Below are positions 17,399-26,962 of a stretch of DNA of 53,180 nucleotides, one piece after another. The position numbers and the translations under genes were made by a program. Position 1 is the stretch's first letter, and the number at the start of each line of letters is the position of its first letter. This DNA is from an uncultured Clostridium sp. (GTDB taxonomy: Bacteria; Bacillota; Clostridia; Clostridiales; Clostridiaceae), in the NCBI GenBank assembly GCA_934746015.1, contig CAKVEW010000022.1:1-53180 (forward strand). Direction: 5' to 3'. The notes under the pieces were generated by a model. That model was not told the origin of the DNA and did not search any database. It saw nothing but the letters and a program-made list of their open reading frames with translations.

Positions 17399-18427
17399 AC
17401 TTATCTCTCTAGTTCTCTTTACAACTATAATATTAAGATTGCCTCTTTTTAATTTATCTTTAGTATTAACTAATATTTTACCTTTATGATTGTTTTTTAA
17501 GTTATTGAAGTAAACTTTTTTGTTTGCATATAGTTTACTAAGATCTTTAGAATTAATTTCTATAATTATATCTTCATCTTCATTAATTTCACTTTTAATT
17601 TTATCACATATTAAGCTTCCTTCTACAAGTTCTCTAAAAGCTGGATGAAATGGTCCATCTACCAAATCTCCGCCCCATGTAATATTATCTGTAGGTTGTA
17701 GGCCTATTCTAATTATATTTACACCTGCATTTGTATATAGCTTATATAATTCCTTTGAAACACTTACTGCATCTTCTAATGAATAAGGTTTATATTTTCC
17801 TCTTTTATACATTAATTCCATAGGAGTATCCTTTATAACTAAAGCAGGATATATTCTACATATATCTGGTTCCATAGCTATAGATTTTCTTACAGTTTCA
17901 ATATCTTTTTCAAAAGTATCTCCTGGAAGGCCTGGCATAATTTGATGTCCTAAAGTAAATTTATACTCTTTTATCAATTTGGAAGCTTCTTCAACATCCT
18001 TTGCTGTGTGGCCTCTACCAGATAATTTTAATATTTCATCATCCAAAGATTGTACTCCAAGCTCTATAATATCCACATTATATTCTTTCAAATAACTTAA
18101 AATATAACCATTTATGGCATCAGGCCTAGTGGACATTCTTATTTTATCTATTAATCCCTTATCCTTATATTCTTTTGCTACTGAAAGTAATTCCTTTTGT
18201 TTATTTACATTAATAGCAGTAAAAGTTCCTCCAAAAAATGAAACTTCAACAGTTGAATTGTTATGATCAATTGTTTTTAAATACTCCTCAATGGTATTTC
18301 TTACATCTTTATCTGTAACTTCCTCTTCTACTTCCTTTGCAATTTTATCCTGATTGCAAAAGACACATTGATGTGGGCACCCTATATGAGATATAAATAT
18401 AGGAATAATATAATGTCTCTTATTCAT
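17390..18427 (-). CDS. Radical SAM protein, Elp3-like without acetyltransferase domain
   Basis: The CX3CX2C cluster-binding motif is CPHQCVFC (C17, C21, C24), which marks a radical SAM enzyme. SFFGGTFTAI, ELGVQSLDDEIL and GHQIMPGLPGDT are the barrel motifs shared with Elp3- and HemN-like members. At 345 aa it lacks the GNAT domain of full Elp3, so the reaction is unknown; RNA or cofactor modification would be a guess. It starts 1 bp after the rnc stop. Related genes often sit between rnc and smc in clostridia. Confidence 0.85.
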   Translation of the reverse strand: MNKRHYIIPIFISHIGCPHQCVFCNQDKIAKEVEEEVTDKDVRNTIEEYLKTIDHNNSTVEVSFFGGTFTAINVNKQKELLSVAKEYKDKGLIDKIRMSTRPDAINGYILSYLKEYNVDIIELGVQSLDDEILKLSGRGHTAKDVEEASKLIKEYKFTLGHQIMPGLPGDTFEKDIETVRKSIAMEPDICRIYPALVIKDTPMELMYKRGKYKPYSLEDAVSVSKELYKLYTNAGVNIIRIGLQPTDNITWGGDLVDGPFHPAFRELVEGSLICDKIKSEINEDEDIIIEINSKDLSKLYANKKVYFNNLKNNHKGKILVNTKDKLKRGNLNIIVVKRTREISIR

Positions 18428-18428
18428 T

Positions 18429-19118
18429 TTATCCCTCCAAAGACTTTAGTGCATCCCTAGCTGCATTTTGTTCTGATTCCTTTTTACTATATCCTTCTCC
18501 TGTTCCAAGTTCTTTATCTTCAACTATAACAGAAGTGTAGAACTTTCTTCTATGAGGTGGCCCCTCATATCTTAAAAGTTCATATACTATGCTAACTTCT
18601 CCAGACTTTTGCATTTCTTCTTGAAGTTTAGTTTTATAATCTAAAATAATATCATTATTTATAGCTTTTTCTATTATTTCGCTAAAATGACCTAGTATAT
18701 AATCTTTAACAAATTCTAGTCCCTTATCTAAATAAATTGCAGCAAGTAAAGCTTCAACAGAGTCAGCTATAATAGAAACCCTCTCTCTTCCTCCAGTTAA
18801 TTCTTCACCCTTACTCATTCTAATAAAATAACCTAAATTTAATTTTTTTCCTATTTCATAAAGTGAATTTTCACAAACTATTAAACTTCTTATTTTCGTT
18901 AATTCACCTTCGCTTTTATTTTTATAATTTAAAAATAAATATTCAGTAATACATAACTGAAGTATTGAATCACCTAAGAATTCAAATCTTTCGTTATATT
19001 CTTCATCTTTATGTTGATTTGCATATGAACTATGAGTTAATGCAGTCTTAAGTACTCTCGGCTCATTGAAACTCACTCCTATATACTCTTCAACTTCACT
19101 AATATTAAACTTTGCCAT
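18429..19118 (-). CDS. rnc: Ribonuclease III
   Basis: RNase III cuts double-stranded RNA in rRNA precursors and mRNA leaders. The catalytic signature is NERFEFLGDSILQL (about 43-56), with the second acidic cluster at DSVEALLAAIYLD. A C-terminal double-stranded RNA-binding domain runs from about 155, ending KKESEQNAARDALKSLE. The 229-aa length is normal. The ribosome binding site is GAGGAG. A long hairpin of about 25 bp ends right before that site and could be an RNase III autoregulatory target. Confidence 0.98.
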   Translation of the reverse strand: MAKFNISEVEEYIGVSFNEPRVLKTALTHSSYANQHKDEEYNERFEFLGDSILQLCITEYLFLNYKNKSEGELTKIRSLIVCENSLYEIGKKLNLGYFIRMSKGEELTGGRERVSIIADSVEALLAAIYLDKGLEFVKDYILGHFSEIIEKAINNDIILDYKTKLQEEMQKSGEVSIVYELLRYEGPPHRRKFYTSVIVEDKELGTGEGYSKKESEQNAARDALKSLEG

Positions 19119-19135
19119 CTTTACAACTCCTCAAA

Positions 19136-19192
19136 GTTTATTCTTCAATTTGCTTTTTTATAAAAGCTTATAAAACAAATTCAAGAATAAAC
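19136..19192 (-). promoter_or_regulatory. Long hairpin in the rnc 5' region, possible RNase III site
   Basis: The 17-nt arms 19136-19152 and 19176-19192 are complementary with one mismatch. Inside, an 8-bp stem (TTTTATAA/TTATAAAA) closes on a 4-nt loop with a 3-nt bulge on one side. The stem totals about 25 bp and ends a few bases before the rnc ribosome binding site. A promoter-like TTGAAT-16-TATAAA falls within it. Transcripts arriving from upstream would carry the whole hairpin. Confidence 0.6.
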
Positions 19193-19218
19193 TAATTTAA
19201 TTATAATTTTAAATATAA

Positions 19219-19240
19219 AATCCCGCACTTTTGCGGGATT
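19219..19240 (-). terminator. acpP terminator
   Basis: A perfect 9-bp GC-rich stem (AATCCCGCA/TGCGGGATT, 4-nt loop), followed by TTTATATTTAAAATT on the minus strand, 3 bp after the acpP stop. Confidence 0.9.
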
Positions 19241-19243
19241 AAA

Positions 19244-19474
19244 TTACTCTTCTACGTGATTTTTTAAATACTTAACAACATCACCAACAGTTTTAAAGCC
19301 TTCTGCTTCTTCATCTGGTATTTCAGTATCTAATTCATCTTCTAAAGCCATCATAAGTTCAACTAGATCTAATGAATCCGCATTTAAATCATCTAAGAAA
19401 GAAGAGTCCATTGTAATTTCATCTTCATTAATACTTAATTTTTCTGATATAATTTCTCTAACTTTTTCGAACAT
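19244..19474 (-). CDS. acpP: Acyl carrier protein
   Basis: This carrier holds growing fatty acids on a phosphopantetheine arm attached to Ser34 in the DSLDLVEL motif. The protein is small and acidic (76 aa from ATG 19474, which has AGGAGG 8 nt upstream; a frame extension to 19483 lacks a site). The family pattern [20 protein letters not shown] is complete. It follows plsX, as in most Firmicutes, giving a phospholipid and fatty acid cluster rpmF-plsX-acpP. A strong terminator follows. Confidence 0.97.
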   Translation of the reverse strand: MFEKVREIISEKLSINEDEITMDSSFLDDLNADSLDLVELMMALEDELDTEIPDEEAEGFKTVGDVVKYLKNHVEE

Positions 19475-19550
19475 CAAAATCACCTCCTATATACATCATT
19501 TAGATAATATTATATATTATTTATCTAGTCAATATACATATTGGTATTTA

Positions 19551-20552
19551 TTATATATTATTTTGTATCTCTTCTTTAATTTTTTCAAGAACACCATTAT
19601 CATAAAAAGTTTTTGTTTGTCTTATAGCATTTTTAAATGCCTTTCCATCTGAGCTTCCATGAGCTTTAATACAAATACCATCTACACCTAAAAACGGAGC
19701 TCCACCTACTTCTTTATAATCAAATTTAATCTTTAATCTTTTAAAGACAGGTTTTAATAATACTGCTCCTATTTTACTCATTAGTCCACTTGATAAAATC
19801 TCTTCTTTTATCATTTTTAATAATGTAGATGCAACACCTTCATACATCTTCAATAGTGTATTTCCTACAAAGCCATCACAAACTAAAACGTTTGTATCAC
19901 CCTTTGAGGTATCTCTCGGTTCTACATTACCAACGAAATTTAAATCCTCTTCTTCTTTTAGAAGTTTGTGAGCAGCTTTTGTTAATTCATTTCCTTTTTC
20001 TTCTTCTGCTCCAATATTAACAAGGCCTATTGAAGGATTCTTAGCTCCTAAAACTCCTTGATAATATATCTTTCCCATCTTTGCAAATTGGACTAAATAA
20101 TTTGGCTTACAATCAACATTTGCACCAGCATCAACTATCATAAAACTTCCATTTTTACCTGGCATTATAGGAGCAAGGGCTGGTCTTTCAATACCTTTAA
20201 TTCTACCTACAACTAGTGTACAACCTGCTAAAAAGGCTCCTGTGCTACCAGCTGATATTACAGCATCACATTCCTTGTCTTTAACAAGTTTTAACGCCTT
20301 ATATAGACTAGAATCCTTTTTCTTCTTTAAGGCCATTACAGGATGTTCATTTGGTGAAATTACTTCCCTAGCATCTACTATATTAATTAAAGATTTATCA
20401 TATGTATAATTCTTTAATTCCTCTTCTATTTGTTCTTTTGGTCCTGTTATATAGTATTCTATTCCTTGGTATTCATTAATAGATTTAATTATTCCTTCAA
20501 CTACAGCCTTAGGTGCATTATCTCCACCCATCCCATCTATAGCTATTTTCAT
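19551..20552 (-). CDS. plsX: Phosphate acyltransferase PlsX
   Basis: PlsX converts acyl-ACP and phosphate to acyl-phosphate, the first step to phosphatidic acid with PlsY. The N-terminus [20 protein letters not shown] is diagnostic. [22 protein letters not shown] and NVEPRD...[12 protein letters not shown] follow. The 333-aa length is normal. It lies between rpmF and acpP. In Bacillus plsX is under FapR control, but I see no clear FapR operator here. Confidence 0.97.
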   Translation of the reverse strand: MKIAIDGMGGDNAPKAVVEGIIKSINEYQGIEYYITGPKEQIEEELKNYTYDKSLINIVDAREVISPNEHPVMALKKKKDSSLYKALKLVKDKECDAVISAGSTGAFLAGCTLVVGRIKGIERPALAPIMPGKNGSFMIVDAGANVDCKPNYLVQFAKMGKIYYQGVLGAKNPSIGLVNIGAEEEKGNELTKAAHKLLKEEEDLNFVGNVEPRDTSKGDTNVLVCDGFVGNTLLKMYEGVASTLLKMIKEEILSSGLMSKIGAVLLKPVFKRLKIKFDYKEVGGAPFLGVDGICIKAHGSSDGKAFKNAIRQTKTFYDNGVLEKIKEEIQNNI

Positions 20553-20584
20553 AAACCTTCACCCCTTTTCCTTATATATAAAGA

Positions 20585-20608
20585 AAAGAAAGTCTAATGA
20601 CTTTCTTT
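20585..20608 (-). terminator. Hairpin terminator after rpmF
   Basis: A 10-bp stem AAAGAAAGTC/GACTTTCTTT with TAAT loop, followed by TTCTTTATATATAAGG on the minus strand. It overlaps the last base pair of the rpmF stop codon. It probably attenuates rather than abolishes transcription into plsX. Confidence 0.6.
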
Positions 20609-20792
20609 ATTCTTCTACAGAAGCAACTACTTCTTTACCTTTATAGAATCCACAGTTCTTGCAAACTCTGTGAGCTAACTTCATTTCATGACATTGTGGA
20701 CATTCAACTATTCCAGGTAAGCTCGCCTTAAAAGTTTGAGCTCTTCTTGAATTTCTCTTTGCTCTATATGTTTTTCTCGCAGGATTTCCCAT
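20607..20792 (-). CDS. rpmF: 50S ribosomal protein L32
   Basis: The 61-aa protein starts [19 protein letters not shown] and has the Cys4 zinc-binding form CPQCH...CKNC typical of one L32 paralogue type. It lies 2 bp after the yceD stop, with its ribosome binding site inside the end of yceD. The yceD-rpmF-plsX arrangement is widespread in bacteria and links ribosome and lipid synthesis. Confidence 0.97.
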   Translation of the reverse strand: MGNPARKTYRAKRNSRRAQTFKASLPGIVECPQCHEMKLAHRVCKNCGFYKGKEVVASVEE

Positions 20793-20794
20793 TA

Positions 20795-21304
20795 CTACAC
20801 CTCCTTATTTCCAAATAGCTCTTGTAACTTTGCCAGTCTTAAGTCTACATCATTTGTTTCACAATGACAAGAACCTTCATTAAGATTTTTACCACATTGG
20901 TAGCAAAGTCCCTTACAGCTATCTGCGCAAAGTCTCTTAATAGGTAAGGTTGAAATAATAATATTTTCAACTGTTTTAGCAATATCAAAAGTATCGCTAT
21001 CTACAAAAATAATTTCTTCATCATTTTGAAGTTCCTTATTATTTGTAAACCTTTCTTCTATATCAATATCTATTGGATAGATAAAGGCCTCTAGGCACCT
21101 TGAACAATGCAGTTTCAATTTCGTTTTTATTGAAGCTCTTAGAGTTAAAACATCTCCAACAGAGTTAACATCTCCAACTACATTTAAATCTTCTACAGAT
21201 TCTATTTTTTCTCCATCAAAATAAAGTGGAGCTAAATCATATGTTACATTAACTTCTTTTTTTCTATTTTTTGATGAAATAAGATCTGAAAATTGTATAA
21301 TCAT
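20795..21304 (-). CDS. yceD: YceD/DUF177 family protein
   Basis: YceD proteins sit before rpmF in nearly all bacteria, and plant relatives act in 23S rRNA accumulation. The 169-aa protein has the central [12 protein letters not shown] and a C-terminal cysteine cluster ([23 protein letters not shown]) that probably binds zinc. The ATG at 21304 has only a weak ribosome binding site. A possible 20-codon upstream reading frame ends 11 nt before it, so initiation may depend on coupling. Confidence 0.9.
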   Translation of the reverse strand: MIIQFSDLISSKNRKKEVNVTYDLAPLYFDGEKIESVEDLNVVGDVNSVGDVLTLRASIKTKLKLHCSRCLEAFIYPIDIDIEERFTNNKELQNDEEIIFVDSDTFDIAKTVENIIISTLPIKRLCADSCKGLCYQCGKNLNEGSCHCETNDVDLRLAKLQELFGNKEV

Positions 21305-21315
21305 ATGTAATTGCT

Positions 21316-21395
21316 CTAGACCCTGTCCTCATATCCTTCTGGATACATTATGTACTTTATGTACATAGCTTGAGCCAAGCTTTATTTCACTCCTT
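21316..21395 (-). promoter_or_regulatory. yceD-rpmF leader: possible 20-codon ORF and three hairpins
   Basis: AAGGAG (21390-21395) precedes TTG 21378, which opens a frame of 20 codons (MAQAMYIKYIMYPEGYEDRV) ending 11 nt before the yceD ATG. The same stretch folds as three consecutive hairpins: AGCTTG/CAAGCT, TGTAC/GTACA and TATCC/GGATA. Whether the peptide or the RNA matters cannot be told from the sequence. Confidence 0.4.
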
Positions 21396-21425
21396 AGATA
21401 AATATTTGCCGAATAAACACAATTT

Positions 21426-21454
21426 ATTATATAAAGTGCATGATTAAAAGTCAA
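21426..21454 (-). promoter_or_regulatory. Promoter of yceD-rpmF-plsX-acpP
   Basis: On the minus strand TTGACT (21449-21454), a 17-nt spacer and consensus TATAAT (21426-21431). Transcription should start near 21419, giving a leader of about 115 nt. Confidence 0.8.
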
Positions 21455-21504
21455 GTGATTTTACATAAATAACTCAACTAATAATTATGCACTTAGTAAA
21501 TTAA

Positions 21505-22701
21505 TTATTTAATTAATTCAACTGTATCTCTTGCTATAACTAATTCTTCATTAGTTGGAATTACAAATGCTTTAACTTTGCATCCTTCTTTTGAAATTTC
21601 TCTTACTTTTCCTCTAACGTTATTTCTTTCTTTATCTACTTCAACACCAAGGAATTCTAAACCTGTAAGTATAGATTCTCTAGTTTCTGGTCCATTTTCA
21701 CCTACACCAGCTGTAAATACTATTGCATCTACTCCGCCCATAATAGCGGCATAAGATCCAATTGTAGCTCTAACCTTATATTCAAATATAGCAAGAGCTA
21801 ATTTTGCTCTATGAACATTTTCTTTAAATGCAGCATCTTCAATATCTCTAAAATCCGAACTAATTCCTGATATTCCAAGAACTCCTGATTTCTTGTTTAA
21901 TAAGTCATTTACTTCATCAGCTGATAAACCTTCTTCTTTCATTAAGAAAGTTACGATTGCAGGATCTATATTACCAGATCTTGTTCCCATAGCAACACCT
22001 TCAAGTGGTGTGAATCCCATTGAAGTATCTATAGAAACTCCATTTTTAATTGCAGCTAAGCTTGCACCATTTCCTAAGTGACAAGTTATTATTTTTAAAT
22101 CTTTTATGTCTTTACCCATAACTTCTGCTACTTTTTGAGAAACATATTTATGAGAAGTTCCATGGAATCCATATTTTCTTATTCCATGTTTTGTGTATAA
22201 ATCATATGGAAGAGCATAAAGATATGCTTCTTCTGGCATTGTTCCATGGAAGGCAGTATCAAACACAGCTACCATTGGAGTATTAGGCATAAGCTCTTCA
22301 CAAGCTTCTATTCCTATCATATTCGCTGGATTATGTAAAGGCGCTAACTTAAAGCATTCCTTAATATAATCTTTAACTTCTTTATTTATAAGAACTGAAG
22401 ATTTGTATTTTTCACCACCATGAACAACTCTATGTCCTACAGCTGTTATTTCATCCATTGAAGAAATAACTCCATTTTCTTTATCTACTAATGCATCTAA
22501 AACTAATTTTATTGCAACTTTATGATCTGACATTGGTTGCTTAACTATATATTTTTCTCTACCTTCTACTTTTTGAGTTAAAACTGAACCCTCAATTCCT
22601 ATTCTTTCTACTAGACCTTGAGCTAAAGACTCCTCCGTTGACATATCAATTAATTGATACTTAAGCGATGAACTACCGCAATTGATAACTAAAACTTTCA
22701 T
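21505..22701 (-). CDS. ackA: Acetate kinase
   Basis: Acetate kinase makes ATP from acetyl-phosphate and ADP, the energy-yielding end of clostridial acetate fermentation. The 398-aa protein begins [20 protein letters not shown] and has the ASKHA-fold motifs [40 protein letters not shown] and [12 protein letters not shown], with [14 protein letters not shown] near the end. It follows pta by 27 bp, the standard pta-ackA pair, and the two must be co-transcribed. Confidence 0.99.
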   Translation of the reverse strand: MKVLVINCGSSSLKYQLIDMSTEESLAQGLVERIGIEGSVLTQKVEGREKYIVKQPMSDHKVAIKLVLDALVDKENGVISSMDEITAVGHRVVHGGEKYKSSVLINKEVKDYIKECFKLAPLHNPANMIGIEACEELMPNTPMVAVFDTAFHGTMPEEAYLYALPYDLYTKHGIRKYGFHGTSHKYVSQKVAEVMGKDIKDLKIITCHLGNGASLAAIKNGVSIDTSMGFTPLEGVAMGTRSGNIDPAIVTFLMKEEGLSADEVNDLLNKKSGVLGISGISSDFRDIEDAAFKENVHRAKLALAIFEYKVRATIGSYAAIMGGVDAIVFTAGVGENGPETRESILTGLEFLGVEVDKERNNVRGKVREISKEGCKVKAFVIPTNEELVIARDTVELIK

Positions 22702-22728
22702 TTGTATTATACTCCTTCCTAATGGATA

Positions 22729-23730
22729 TTATTTTTGAGCTTGAGCTTGAACTGCTGTTAATGCAACAACATTAACTATATCGTCAGAACTACATCCTCT
22801 TGATAAATCATTTATTGGTTTTGCAAAGCCTTGGCACATAGGTCCAATAGCTTCTGCATTTGCAAATCTTTGAACTAATTTATATCCTATATTTCCACTT
22901 TGTAAATCTGGGAAAATTAAAACATTAGCTTTTCCAGCTACATTGCTATTTGGTGCCTTTTGAGCTGCTACTTTTTCTACTATAGCTGCATCTAATTGTA
23001 ATTCACCATCTATTTGTAAATCTGGTCTTAATTCTTTAGCAAGTTCTGTTGCTTTTCTAACTTTATCAACCATTTCGTGATCTGCGCTTCCCATAGTTGA
23101 GAAAGAAAGCATAGCCACTCTTGGCTCCATTTTGCAAAGATTTTTTGCAGTATCAGCTGTAGCAATAGCTATAGCAGCTAATTGTTCATATGTTGGATTA
23201 GGGTTAACTGCGCAATCTGAGAATAATAACATACCCTCTTCACCATATCTTGATCCTGGAACCATCATAATAAAGAAACTTGATACTACTGAAACACCTG
23301 GAGCTGTCTTTATAACTTGAAGACCTGGTCTTAATAAATCTCCTGTAGTATGTACTGCACCTGAAACCATTCCATCTGCATCATTTAGTTTAACCATCAT
23401 TGTCCCAAAATATAATGGATCTCTAACTATTTTTTCTGCTTTTTCTAAAGTCATACCTTTATTTTTTCTTAATTCGTAAAACTCGTTTACATATGCTTCT
23501 AGTCTATCTGATTTATTTGGGTCTATTATTTCTATACCGTCTAAATTAACAGCTAATGCTTTCGCTTTATCCTCAATTTTGTTTTTGTCTCCAACTAAAG
23601 TTACATAAGCTAAACCTAGCTCTTGTATCTTTTGAGCTGCAACTATAGTTCTTTCCTCATCACCTTCTGGTAGAACTATCTTTCTTCTATCAGCTTTTGC
23701 TGATTCCCATAATTTTTTCATCAGTTCCAT
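22729..23730 (-). CDS. pta: Phosphate acetyltransferase
   Basis: Pta converts acetyl-CoA and phosphate to acetyl-phosphate for AckA. The 333-aa single-domain form is typical of Firmicutes (no DRTGG or N-terminal domain). Motifs are KIVLPEGDEERT, MVSGAVHTTGDLLRPGLQ, GELQLDAA and VLIFPDLQSGNIGYKL. AAAGGAG lies 9 nt before the ATG. A promoter-like TTGAAA-18-TATATT is visible about 80 bp upstream in the 239-bp divergent region shared with tmcAL. That region otherwise holds only AT-rich sequence and the tmcAL -10. Confidence 0.98.
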   Translation of the reverse strand: MELMKKLWESAKADRRKIVLPEGDEERTIVAAQKIQELGLAYVTLVGDKNKIEDKAKALAVNLDGIEIIDPNKSDRLEAYVNEFYELRKNKGMTLEKAEKIVRDPLYFGTMMVKLNDADGMVSGAVHTTGDLLRPGLQVIKTAPGVSVVSSFFIMMVPGSRYGEEGMLLFSDCAVNPNPTYEQLAAIAIATADTAKNLCKMEPRVAMLSFSTMGSADHEMVDKVRKATELAKELRPDLQIDGELQLDAAIVEKVAAQKAPNSNVAGKANVLIFPDLQSGNIGYKLVQRFANAEAIGPMCQGFAKPINDLSRGCSSDDIVNVVALTAVQAQAQK

Positions 23731-23969
23731 AATAAACTTCTCCTTTCAAAAAAAAGTACGAACCTCTTTCCATAATCTAATATACTCCTAAATAACTATA
23801 TTTTTCAACCTTAATTAATCAAAAGTTTTAATTCTTTTTATTCAAAATTTTCTCAATATTCTAAAGTTGCCTTTAAGTTTATTAAACTTTTAACAATGTA
23901 ATATAAATACTATATTTATAAAATTTATATGCTATAATAATTTTATCTTTCCCATTAAGGAGTGTATTT

Positions 23970-25172
23970 ATGAATATAACAGGAATAATTACAGAATATA
24001 ACCCCTTTCATAACGGACACTTATATCATCTTAATACAGCGAAAAAAATTACAAACTGTGATGGTATTGTTTGTATTATGAGTGGAAATTTCGTACAAAG
24101 GGGCGAGCCAGCAATAATAGACAAGTGGAAAAGAGCTGAAATGGCTTTATTAAACGGAGTTGATTTAGTTATTGAACTCCCTACTTTCTATGCAGTATCT
24201 TCTGCTGAATTTTTTGCTAAAGGTGCTATAAATATTCTAGACCGTATTGGAGTTGTTGATAACATTTTTTTTGGAAGCGAATGTGGAGATGTAGATTTAC
24301 TATATAAAATAGCTAGAATATTAACCAATGAACCTGAGGAGCTTAAGCTAAAAATTAAGGAAAATTTAAAATTAGGAATTACATATGCTAAGGCCAGAGA
24401 GAAAGCTTTAATTGATATTTTAAATGAAGATTCTCTAAGTGAAGTTCTTTCAAACTCAAATAATATTCTTGGTATTGAATATATTAAAGCCATTATTAAA
24501 AGCAATAGCTCTATAATCCCTTTAACAATGAAGAGAGAAGGCTCTAAATACAATGACAAGGAACTTAATACTATATTTTCTTCCGCTACAAGTATAAGAG
24601 AAAATATTAAAAATGGATTTAATCTAAGTTCCCTACAACCTTTTATTCCATCTCCTTCTTTAAAAATGCTTAAATCCTTGGCAAATGATAATTATCCTTT
24701 TGTTTTTGAAGAAGATATGTATGGTTACATTAAATATAGATTACTCACAAATTGCATAAATTTTAACAATCTTTTCGAAGTAAAAGAAGGAATTGATAAT
24801 AAATTTATTAAAGAAATTTATAATAGTTCTTCCTACGAAGATTTAATTTTAAAGACTAAAAGTAAAAGATATACTTATACGAAAATTTCTAGATTGTTAT
24901 CTCAATTATTTTTTTCACTAGATAATTATAATTTTAATGAACTATTACAAGATAATAATCTTTATGCAAGGGTTCTTGGATTTAACCATAAAGGAAGACT
25001 AATTTTAAAGGAAATGAAAAAAAATTCTTCAATTCCTATTATAACAAAGGTACCAAAAAATATTGATAATAAGCTTTTGCAATTAGATATTCAAAGTACA
25101 AAGGCTTACTCAATTATAAATGGTAAAGTAAATCCACTAAGCGATTATTTACTTTCACCTATAATAAAATAA
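23970..25172 (+). CDS. tmcAL: tRNA(Met) cytidine acetate ligase TmcAL (YlbM)
   Basis: TmcAL activates acetate with ATP and forms N4-acetylcytidine at the wobble position of elongator tRNA-Met. The nucleotidyltransferase motif is GIITEYNPFHNGHLYHL (about 4-20, HIGH-type), followed by GNFVQRGEPAIIDKW and LIVELPTFYAVSSAEFFAKG in the family pattern. Length is 400 aa. The ribosome binding site is AAGGAGTG, and a -10 TATAAT lies at 23933-23938. It is divergent from pta and upstream of ylbJ. The enzyme uses acetate, which pta-ackA next door produces. Confidence 0.95.
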   Translation: MNITGIITEYNPFHNGHLYHLNTAKKITNCDGIVCIMSGNFVQRGEPAIIDKWKRAEMALLNGVDLVIELPTFYAVSSAEFFAKGAINILDRIGVVDNIFFGSECGDVDLLYKIARILTNEPEELKLKIKENLKLGITYAKAREKALIDILNEDSLSEVLSNSNNILGIEYIKAIIKSNSSIIPLTMKREGSKYNDKELNTIFSSATSIRENIKNGFNLSSLQPFIPSPSLKMLKSLANDNYPFVFEEDMYGYIKYRLLTNCINFNNLFEVKEGIDNKFIKEIYNSSSYEDLILKTKSKRYTYTKISRLLSQLFFSLDNYNFNELLQDNNLYARVLGFNHKGRLILKEMKKNSSIPIITKVPKNIDNKLLQLDIQSTKAYSIINGKVNPLSDYLLSPIIK

Positions 25173-25221
25173 TAATATTAAAAAGTCATAAGCATATAAA
25201 TACTATAAGGAGGTTAAATTC

Positions 25222-26409
25222 ATGATTAGTATTTATATTTTATGGCTTTTAATTTTTATTCTTATTACTATTTTACTTAAACTTTTCAATGTAAGAAAAA
25301 ATTTTGTTATATGTTTTTTAATTACTATTTTTATAATTATATTTGTAATTAATTTGAAAACTAGTATCGATGCTGCTATAAATGGTTTAAAACTTGTAGT
25401 TACTGCAATATTACCAACTATTTTTCCTTTTAGTGTAATATGTAATTTACTAATATGCTATGATGGAATAACTCTTTATTCTAAAATACTTGGTCCATTG
25501 ATTTGCAAGCCCCTAGGTCTTTCTAAAAGCTCATCTTTCCCAATAGCTGCTAGTTTTATTTGTGGTTATCCTTTAGGTGCCAAATATTCTTCTGATATTT
25601 ATAATTTAGGCTATATACATAAAGATGAATATGAAAGGCTTCTAAACATAGCTTCTAATGCTGGCCCAATATTTATTTTAGGATCTGTTTCCGTTGCTAT
25701 GCTAAATAATATTAAATTTGGTTATATACTTCTAATTGCAAATTATTTATCTATTATTATAATAGGAATTTTCACAAAAAAATCATCTAAAAATATAGGT
25801 AATGAATTTGAAAATAATATAGTACTGAAAGAGTATAATTTTGGAACTAATTTAAAGACTTCTATAGAAGGAGCTATTAATACCACATTAAACGTAGGTG
25901 CTTTCGTAATTATTTTTTCTGTGGTTATAAGCATAATAAAAAGCACCACTTCAATAAGTGCTGCTTTTACATTTTTAGAAAACTTATTTAAACTACCTAC
26001 TGGAATTATATATAATCTCTTTTTAGGTAGCATTGAATTTACTAATGGATGCAAAATGATATCTGATATAAACTTATCTATAAGCATAAAATTAAGCTTA
26101 ATGAGTTTTATATTATGTTTTTCTAGTTTATCTGTTATAGCTCAAGTATCTTCAATTATAAGTAGAGATAATCCAAATTTTAAAAAATATATATTACTTA
26201 AGCTTCTACAAGGAATAATAGGTTTTATCATAACATTTATTTCTAGTAATATTATATTAGTTTCAATTCCAACCTTTACTATTGCACCCACTTACAACTA
26301 TCAATTAGTTATATATAAACTATTTATACCATTAATATTAATATTAATTATATCTCTTATAGTTTCTATAACACTTAAATTTATTAAAAGAAAATTACAT
26401 TCCTCTTAA
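25222..26409 (+). CDS. ylbJ: Sporulation integral membrane protein YlbJ
   Basis: YlbJ is a mother-cell membrane protein of spore formation, related to nucleoside-recognition (Gate) proteins. The 395-aa sequence has about eight to ten hydrophobic spans and the conserved motifs ILPTIFPFSVICNLL, FPIAASFICGYPLGAKYSSD and LNIASNAGPIFILGSV. The ribosome binding site is AAGGAGG. It follows tmcAL by 49 bp. It ends tail to tail with the next minus-strand gene, overlapping it by 15 bp. I found no convincing sigma-E promoter in the short gap upstream. Confidence 0.92.
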   Translation: MISIYILWLLIFILITILLKLFNVRKNFVICFLITIFIIIFVINLKTSIDAAINGLKLVVTAILPTIFPFSVICNLLICYDGITLYSKILGPLICKPLGLSKSSSFPIAASFICGYPLGAKYSSDIYNLGYIHKDEYERLLNIASNAGPIFILGSVSVAMLNNIKFGYILLIANYLSIIIIGIFTKKSSKNIGNEFENNIVLKEYNFGTNLKTSIEGAINTTLNVGAFVIIFSVVISIIKSTTSISAAFTFLENLFKLPTGIIYNLFLGSIEFTNGCKMISDINLSISIKLSLMSFILCFSSLSVIAQVSSIISRDNPNFKKYILLKLLQGIIGFIITFISSNIILVSIPTFTIAPTYNYQLVIYKLFIPLILILIISLIVSITLKFIKRKLHSS

Positions 26410-26931
26410 TTCAGATATGTTATCTTTAATCCTTGAACCAGTTTCACATAAATTTTCATCTATTTCTTTTGCAACCATTTCAAAGGATTTTTGCATATCT
26501 ACAATAAGCTTATTTTTCTTTTCTTCAATTTCCCTATCTAGTTGAGATAGTATTTCAGTTGAGTACTCTCTTGATCCAATTCTAATTGCCTTAGCATCTC
26601 TTTGTGCTAGGGCAATTATTTCATTTGCTCTTATTTTAGCTTCTTTAACTAAATCATGATTTTCTACATTTTGTTTCATCATTTCCATGATTTCACTCTT
26701 AGTAGATTCATATTGTTTTTGAGCATCTTCTAATATCCTATCTTTTTCATTCATAACCCATTGTGCTTTTCTAATTTGATCTGGTAGATAATTTATTACT
26801 TGGTCTATTACTTCTAAAAATTCTTTTTTATCTACTACACTCTTGCCTGTTATCGGCACCTTGGGTGCAGTTTCTATTAACTCTTCTAAATACTCTAAAA
26901 GTTCAATTATATTAACTTCAATTTTATCCAT
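26395..26931 (-). CDS. Coiled-coil protein of unknown function
   Basis: I do not recognise a characterised family. The 178-aa protein is mostly charged helix. It has a long stretch from about residue 60 to 170 with heptad-like spacing (RILEDAQKQYESTKSEIMEM; AKIRANEIIALAQRDAKAIR), like the stalk of ATP synthase b-type or DivIVA-like proteins. There is no signal peptide or membrane span. It lies upstream of nothing but ylbJ (convergent) and just downstream of coaD, and is probably the last gene of recG-rsmD-coaD. Start ATG after a weak GGGGGAG site. Confidence 0.75.
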   Translation of the reverse strand: MDKIEVNIIELLEYLEELIETAPKVPITGKSVVDKKEFLEVIDQVINYLPDQIRKAQWVMNEKDRILEDAQKQYESTKSEIMEMMKQNVENHDLVKEAKIRANEIIALAQRDAKAIRIGSREYSTEILSQLDREIEEKKNKLIVDMQKSFEMVAKEIDENLCETGSRIKDNISELRGM

Positions 26932-26962
26932 ATGCCTACTCTCCCCCTAGAAAATTTAAATA

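Noticed and set aside
20553..20606. FapR operator before plsX
   Set aside because: The gap is short and holds the rpmF hairpin. I found no TTAGTACCTGGTACTAA-like palindrome.
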